Shown here piece by piece: positions 61,092-64,000 of a stretch of 64,000 nt of DNA. Below the pieces are notes generated by a model, which saw only the letters and a list, made by a program, of their open reading frames with translations, was not told the origin of the DNA and searched no databases. Source of the DNA: Globisporangium splendens (lineage: Eukaryota > Oomycota > Peronosporomycetes > Pythiales > Pythiaceae); the NCBI GenBank assembly GCA_006386115.1, contig VFIW01000012.1, forward strand, positions 248,001-312,000, read 5' to 3'. Numbering within the stretch: position 1 is the first letter of the stretch; every line of letters starts with the position of its first letter. A program made the translations under genes and the position numbers.

Positions 61092-63083
61092 GTGGACGCA
61101 CAAGGTCGCGTGCGCCTGCTGCGCGGTGTCAACCTCGGCGGCTCCTCCAAGCTGCCCTACGGCTACGGCCACACGGACGAAGCCGACTTCTCCGACTTCT
61201 ATGACGGCGCCGCCAAAGTGTCGTTCGTGAACCGTCCGTTCCCGCTCGAAGACGCCGATCTGCACTTTGCGCGCCTCAAGCGCTGGGGACTCACGTTCCT
61301 GCGCTTCATCGTGACGTGGGAAGCCATCGAGCACGAAGGTCCGGGCATCTACGACCGCGATTACTTGGCGTACATCCGCGCGATTGTCGAGAAGGCTGCG
61401 GAGTACGGTATGCAGATCTACATTGATCCGCACCAGGACGTGTGGTCGCGATGGACGGGTGGTGATGGTGCGCCGATGTGGACGCTCGAGTGCGTGGGCT
61501 TTGAGCCGCGTAATTTTGAAACGACCAAGGCCGCGTTGTGTCTCGAGACGACGGGCAAGCCTGCGAGCGAGTTCCCCAAGATGATCTGGCCAACGAATTA
61601 TTACAAACTGGCGGCAGCAACAATGTTCACGCTCTTTTGGGCGGGAGCCAAGTATGCACCAAAGTGCCACGTCAACGGTGTGCAAGTGCAAGAGTTCCTG
61701 CAATCGCACTACATTAGCGCGCTCACGGAACTCGCAAAGTCGCTCAAGGGATTGAAGAACGTCGCAGGCTTTGGCACGATGAACGAGCCAGGGAACGGGT
61801 ACATTGGCTCCGAAGACATCTCGAAGTTTATCAGTCCAGGCGATTTGAAGAACGGACTGGCGCCAACGCCTTTCCAAGGCATGGTTCTCGGTGAAGGCAT
61901 CGCGCAATCTGTCGATGTCTGGGAGAATAGCATTTGGGCCATGGTGCGAGGTAAGCCTTCGGGCAAGGAATGGGTGGACCCTAAGGGTGTACGCGCATGG
62001 AAACAAGGCCGCCGCTGTATCTGGATGGACGAAGGCGTGTGGCGCATCGATGCAAGCGGCAAGCCTGCATTGTTAAAACCTGCGTATTTCGCTGGCATGG
62101 ACTTTGGGAAAGAGTGTTACGTGCCGTTCACGACGAGGTTCACGAAGAGCATCCAGCAAGTGCTGCAAAAGTCGATGATTTTCGTCGAAATGCCGCCAAT
62201 GGAGTTTAATGGTGGGGAATTTCCCGACATTGACCCCAAAGTCATTCCGCATGCCGTCAACGCGATGCACTGGTATGATCTAGCAACGTTGTTCTTCTGT
62301 TCCTGGTCGGACTACTTCACCATCGACTTTTACACGCAAAGGCTCGTTTTTGGCAACGCGGCTCGTCGCCGCGTGCACGAAGGTCACTTGAAGCACATCA
62401 TGACGTTTGGCAAGAAGATGCACAACGCACCGACGCTCATTGGTGAAGTAGGCATCCCGTACAACATGAACAAGGGCAAAGCGTACGAGACCGGAGATTT
62501 TAATGGCCAAGTCTCGGCCCTCGATCACACGGTATCGTGCCTGGAAGCCAACATGCTCTCGTACACGTTGTGGTGCTACGCTGCCGACAACAGCAACAAG
62601 TACGGCGATATGTGGAACCTGGAAGACCTGAGTCTCGCGAGTCCCGACACGGAGAAGAAGGTGATCGCGAAGAGCAATGGCAGCCACCACCGCGACGATG
62701 CCGCGCGTGCATTAATCGCATTTTCGCGTCCCCACGCGACTCGAGTCGCTGGGGTCCCATTGAAATCCCAGTTCACGTTGAAGGAGTTGCACTACGAACT
62801 CCAATTCTCGACCAACAAGTGGAAACCCATCGATGCCCCCACGGAGATCTTTGTGCCACATGTACAGTACCCGCGCGGCTATAAGGTCACGGCGTCCGAC
62901 GGCAAAGTGGAGATCGAAAAGCACGACGGGTACGATCTCGTGTTGTTCCACCATGACCGCAGTGTGGAACGTCACTCGGTGGTCGTGTCGTCCAAGGTGA
63001 CGGTGCGCAAGACGTCGCCGTACCTGCAGGCAGCCGTCATCGCTGCGATCAGTGGCTCGTTGGTCTACTTGACCAAGCACTAG
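61092..63083 (+). CDS. GH5 glycoside hydrolase, sterol/glycosphingolipid beta-glucosidase-like, copy 2 (about 663 aa)
   Basis: Paralogue of the GH5 at 19486-21474, on the opposite strand. The conserved frame runs upstream to ELFIRDGHFVDAQGRV (from about 61068), but no ATG precedes it before a stop at 61041. An ATG at 61060 lies in the wrong frame, so the start shown is a GTG and the true start is unclear (upstream mini-exon, frameshift or decay). Catalytic motifs are intact: GFGTMNEPGNGYIG and TLIGEVGIPYN. Unlike copy 1 it ends with a hydrophobic helix (LQAAVIAAISGSLVYL) before TKH, suggesting a tail-anchored membrane enzyme. DNA identity to copy 1 is nearly complete for 61103-61476 and much lower after that. 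Confidence 0.82.
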   Translation: MDAQGRVRLLRGVNLGGSSKLPYGYGHTDEADFSDFYDGAAKVSFVNRPFPLEDADLHFARLKRWGLTFLRFIVTWEAIEHEGPGIYDRDYLAYIRAIVEKAAEYGMQIYIDPHQDVWSRWTGGDGAPMWTLECVGFEPRNFETTKAALCLETTGKPASEFPKMIWPTNYYKLAAATMFTLFWAGAKYAPKCHVNGVQVQEFLQSHYISALTELAKSLKGLKNVAGFGTMNEPGNGYIGSEDISKFISPGDLKNGLAPTPFQGMVLGEGIAQSVDVWENSIWAMVRGKPSGKEWVDPKGVRAWKQGRRCIWMDEGVWRIDASGKPALLKPAYFAGMDFGKECYVPFTTRFTKSIQQVLQKSMIFVEMPPMEFNGGEFPDIDPKVIPHAVNAMHWYDLATLFFCSWSDYFTIDFYTQRLVFGNAARRRVHEGHLKHIMTFGKKMHNAPTLIGEVGIPYNMNKGKAYETGDFNGQVSALDHTVSCLEANMLSYTLWCYAADNSNKYGDMWNLEDLSLASPDTEKKVIAKSNGSHHRDDAARALIAFSRPHATRVAGVPLKSQFTLKELHYELQFSTNKWKPIDAPTEIFVPHVQYPRGYKVTASDGKVEIEKHDGYDLVLFHHDRSVERHSVVVSSKVTVRKTSPYLQAAVIAAISGSLVYLTKH

Positions 63084-63174
63084 CACTAGGAGATGCACAA
63101 CTTCAAAGCAGAAAAATGCTAATTTGCATAGTTGAAACTCGGTGGCGTGCAGCAGTAGGTTAGTATTTCTGAAG

Positions 63175-63990
63175 TCACTGGACTGGTAGGTGCGCTTGTG
63201 CCTCAAATGGAGATGCCGTTCTCAGAGCACCACTTCTCCACGATCCGCACAATGTACTCGACCTGCGGGTGTTGTTGGACTTGAGGATGCTCAGCACCTC
63301 CTCCAGCTCGACGCGCGTCGCTTTCCCAGCTACGACACGCTGGAAGACGCCGACGCACGTGCCGCGCTTGCCCTCCCAGTACTCGGAGTCTGAGTCCAGG
63401 CGCTCGAGGATGTCGAACACCTTGGCCGCGTACAGGAATTCACCCATTTTGTAACAATCATGCGCGATGAGTTGAAACAGATTGAACGAATCGTCCGAGT
63501 TGTCGAGCTTCAGGTACAGGTCCCAGGCCGCCGATGGATTGTGGTTGAGGATGTAGGCGCGGCACAGCCAGCTCACGTAGCAGTAGTCGTGGCGGTAGTC
63601 CTCGCGCTGCACGCGCAGCAGCGTCTCGAGTGCCTCCTGGTTAGCGCCCGTGTTGCAGAGCGCGATGTCGTAGTTCCAGTTGAAGTCGTCCTCGTTGTAC
63701 AGGCACTGTTTGATCGAGTTGAGGTAGGTGTTGACGTCCTCGAACTGCTGGAGCAGGTAGAAGCACGAGGCCATGCACTGGCGGCCGGGGATCGTATCGC
63801 ACTCGGTCGGCGGCGAGCCTGCGAGCTGGAAGTACTGCTGCGCGGTCTTGATGTGCTGTCTCGAGTTGGACGCTTGGCTCAGAGTCGCGTGCACGACGCT
63901 CTTGAGGATGTACTCCTGGGGCGTCGACGGCTCGATGTCCTTGATCAGGTCGTACGCGTCCTGCAGTTTGTCGTGCTTGAGGTAGTACAC
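63175..63990 (-). CDS. IFT56 (TTC26): intraflagellar transport protein IFT56/TTC26, 5' end beyond the window
   Basis: TPR protein of IFT complex B, needed for motility-related cargo in cilia and flagella. QEAYDLIKDIEPSTPQEYIL-type opening (here LQDAYDLIKDIEPSTPQEYI), ECDTIPGRQCMASCFYLL, SWLCRAYILNHNPSAAWDLY and ILERLDSDSEYWEGKRGTCV match the family closely. The N-terminal part lies past 64000. Near 63268 the frame changes: as read it runs into TRRSSTLCGSWRSG and ends at 63175. One frame over it gives QVEYIVRIVEKWCSENGISI with a stop at 63203, the expected family C-terminus. So one base is missing here, by mutation or base error. Its presence fits a zoospore-forming oomycete. Confidence 0.92.
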   Translation of the reverse strand: MYYLKHDKLQDAYDLIKDIEPSTPQEYILKSVVHATLSQASNSRQHIKTAQQYFQLAGSPPTECDTIPGRQCMASCFYLLQQFEDVNTYLNSIKQCLYNEDDFNWNYDIALCNTGANQEALETLLRVQREDYRHDYCYVSWLCRAYILNHNPSAAWDLYLKLDNSDDSFNLFQLIAHDCYKMGEFLYAAKVFDILERLDSDSEYWEGKRGTCVGVFQRVVAGKATRVELEEVLSILKSNNTRRSSTLCGSWRSGALRTASPFEAQAHLPVQ

Positions 63991-64000
63991 GACGAGGTTC

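Noticed and set aside
1..64000. CRISPR arrays, tRNA, rRNA, bacterial operons or riboswitches
   Set aside because: No direct-repeat/spacer arrays and no tRNA T-arm/anticodon layouts seen; all genes show eukaryotic structure.

Overview
The window looks like nuclear DNA of an oomycete. Introns are short (about 80-95 bp) and GT-AG, and genes are packed 100-300 bp apart. The gene content fits too: a GPCR-like/TKL kinase fusion, a secreted LPMO starting with the mature His, a large LRR/membrane family ending in WLGCTS, and the ciliary gene IFT56, as expected of a zoospore-forming organism. I cannot fix the genus; a Pythium/Phytophthora-like peronosporalean fits best.

Layout. 0-3.9 kb: XPG/RAD2 repair nuclease (minus). 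4.2-4.7 kb: a cluster of perfect hairpins. 5.2-11.2 kb: a decayed LRR/membrane gene split by a 5'-truncated LINE that has a 13-bp target-site duplication (TSD). 11.5-12.4 kb: LPMO. 13.6-19.4 kb: gene-poor, with a second LINE copy (also a 13-bp TSD), a remnant of the same LRR/membrane family, a three-copy dispersed repeat, an LRR fragment, and an intact TCAIM-like mitochondrial gene. 19.5-46.9 kb: dense host genes, namely GH5 glucosidase-like, ferritin-like/glycosyltransferase fusion, a small coiled-coil protein, methyltransferase-TPR, TBC1D23-like, a multi-pass membrane protein, AVL9/DENN-MORN, GPCR-TKL and an LRR protein. 47.6-55.9 kb: a foldback repeat followed by a Ty3/Gypsy chromovirus. 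56.7-60.6 kb: an 11-exon class-II-like trehalose-phosphate synthase/phosphatase. 60.7-63.1 kb: a small ORF and a second GH5. Right edge: IFT56, cut by the window.

How the genes relate. Most are housekeeping or trafficking genes with no operon-like logic. Two themes recur. One is lineage-specific domain fusion (DUF455+GT4, AVL9+MORN, TBC+rhodanese+PDZ+FN3, 7TM+TKL). The other is genome turnover: two GH5 paralogues about 40 kb apart in opposite orientation share a nearly identical 5' tract, and two non-LTR copies, one chromovirus and one foldback element lie between host genes. I found no CRISPR array, tRNA or rRNA, and no convincing new multi-gene system. The most unusual single items are the fusion proteins, the foldback element and the hairpin cluster.

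Coordinates of multi-exon genes are given as spans, with exon limits in the evidence. Exon joins were checked by reading phase; all are predictions from sequence alone.
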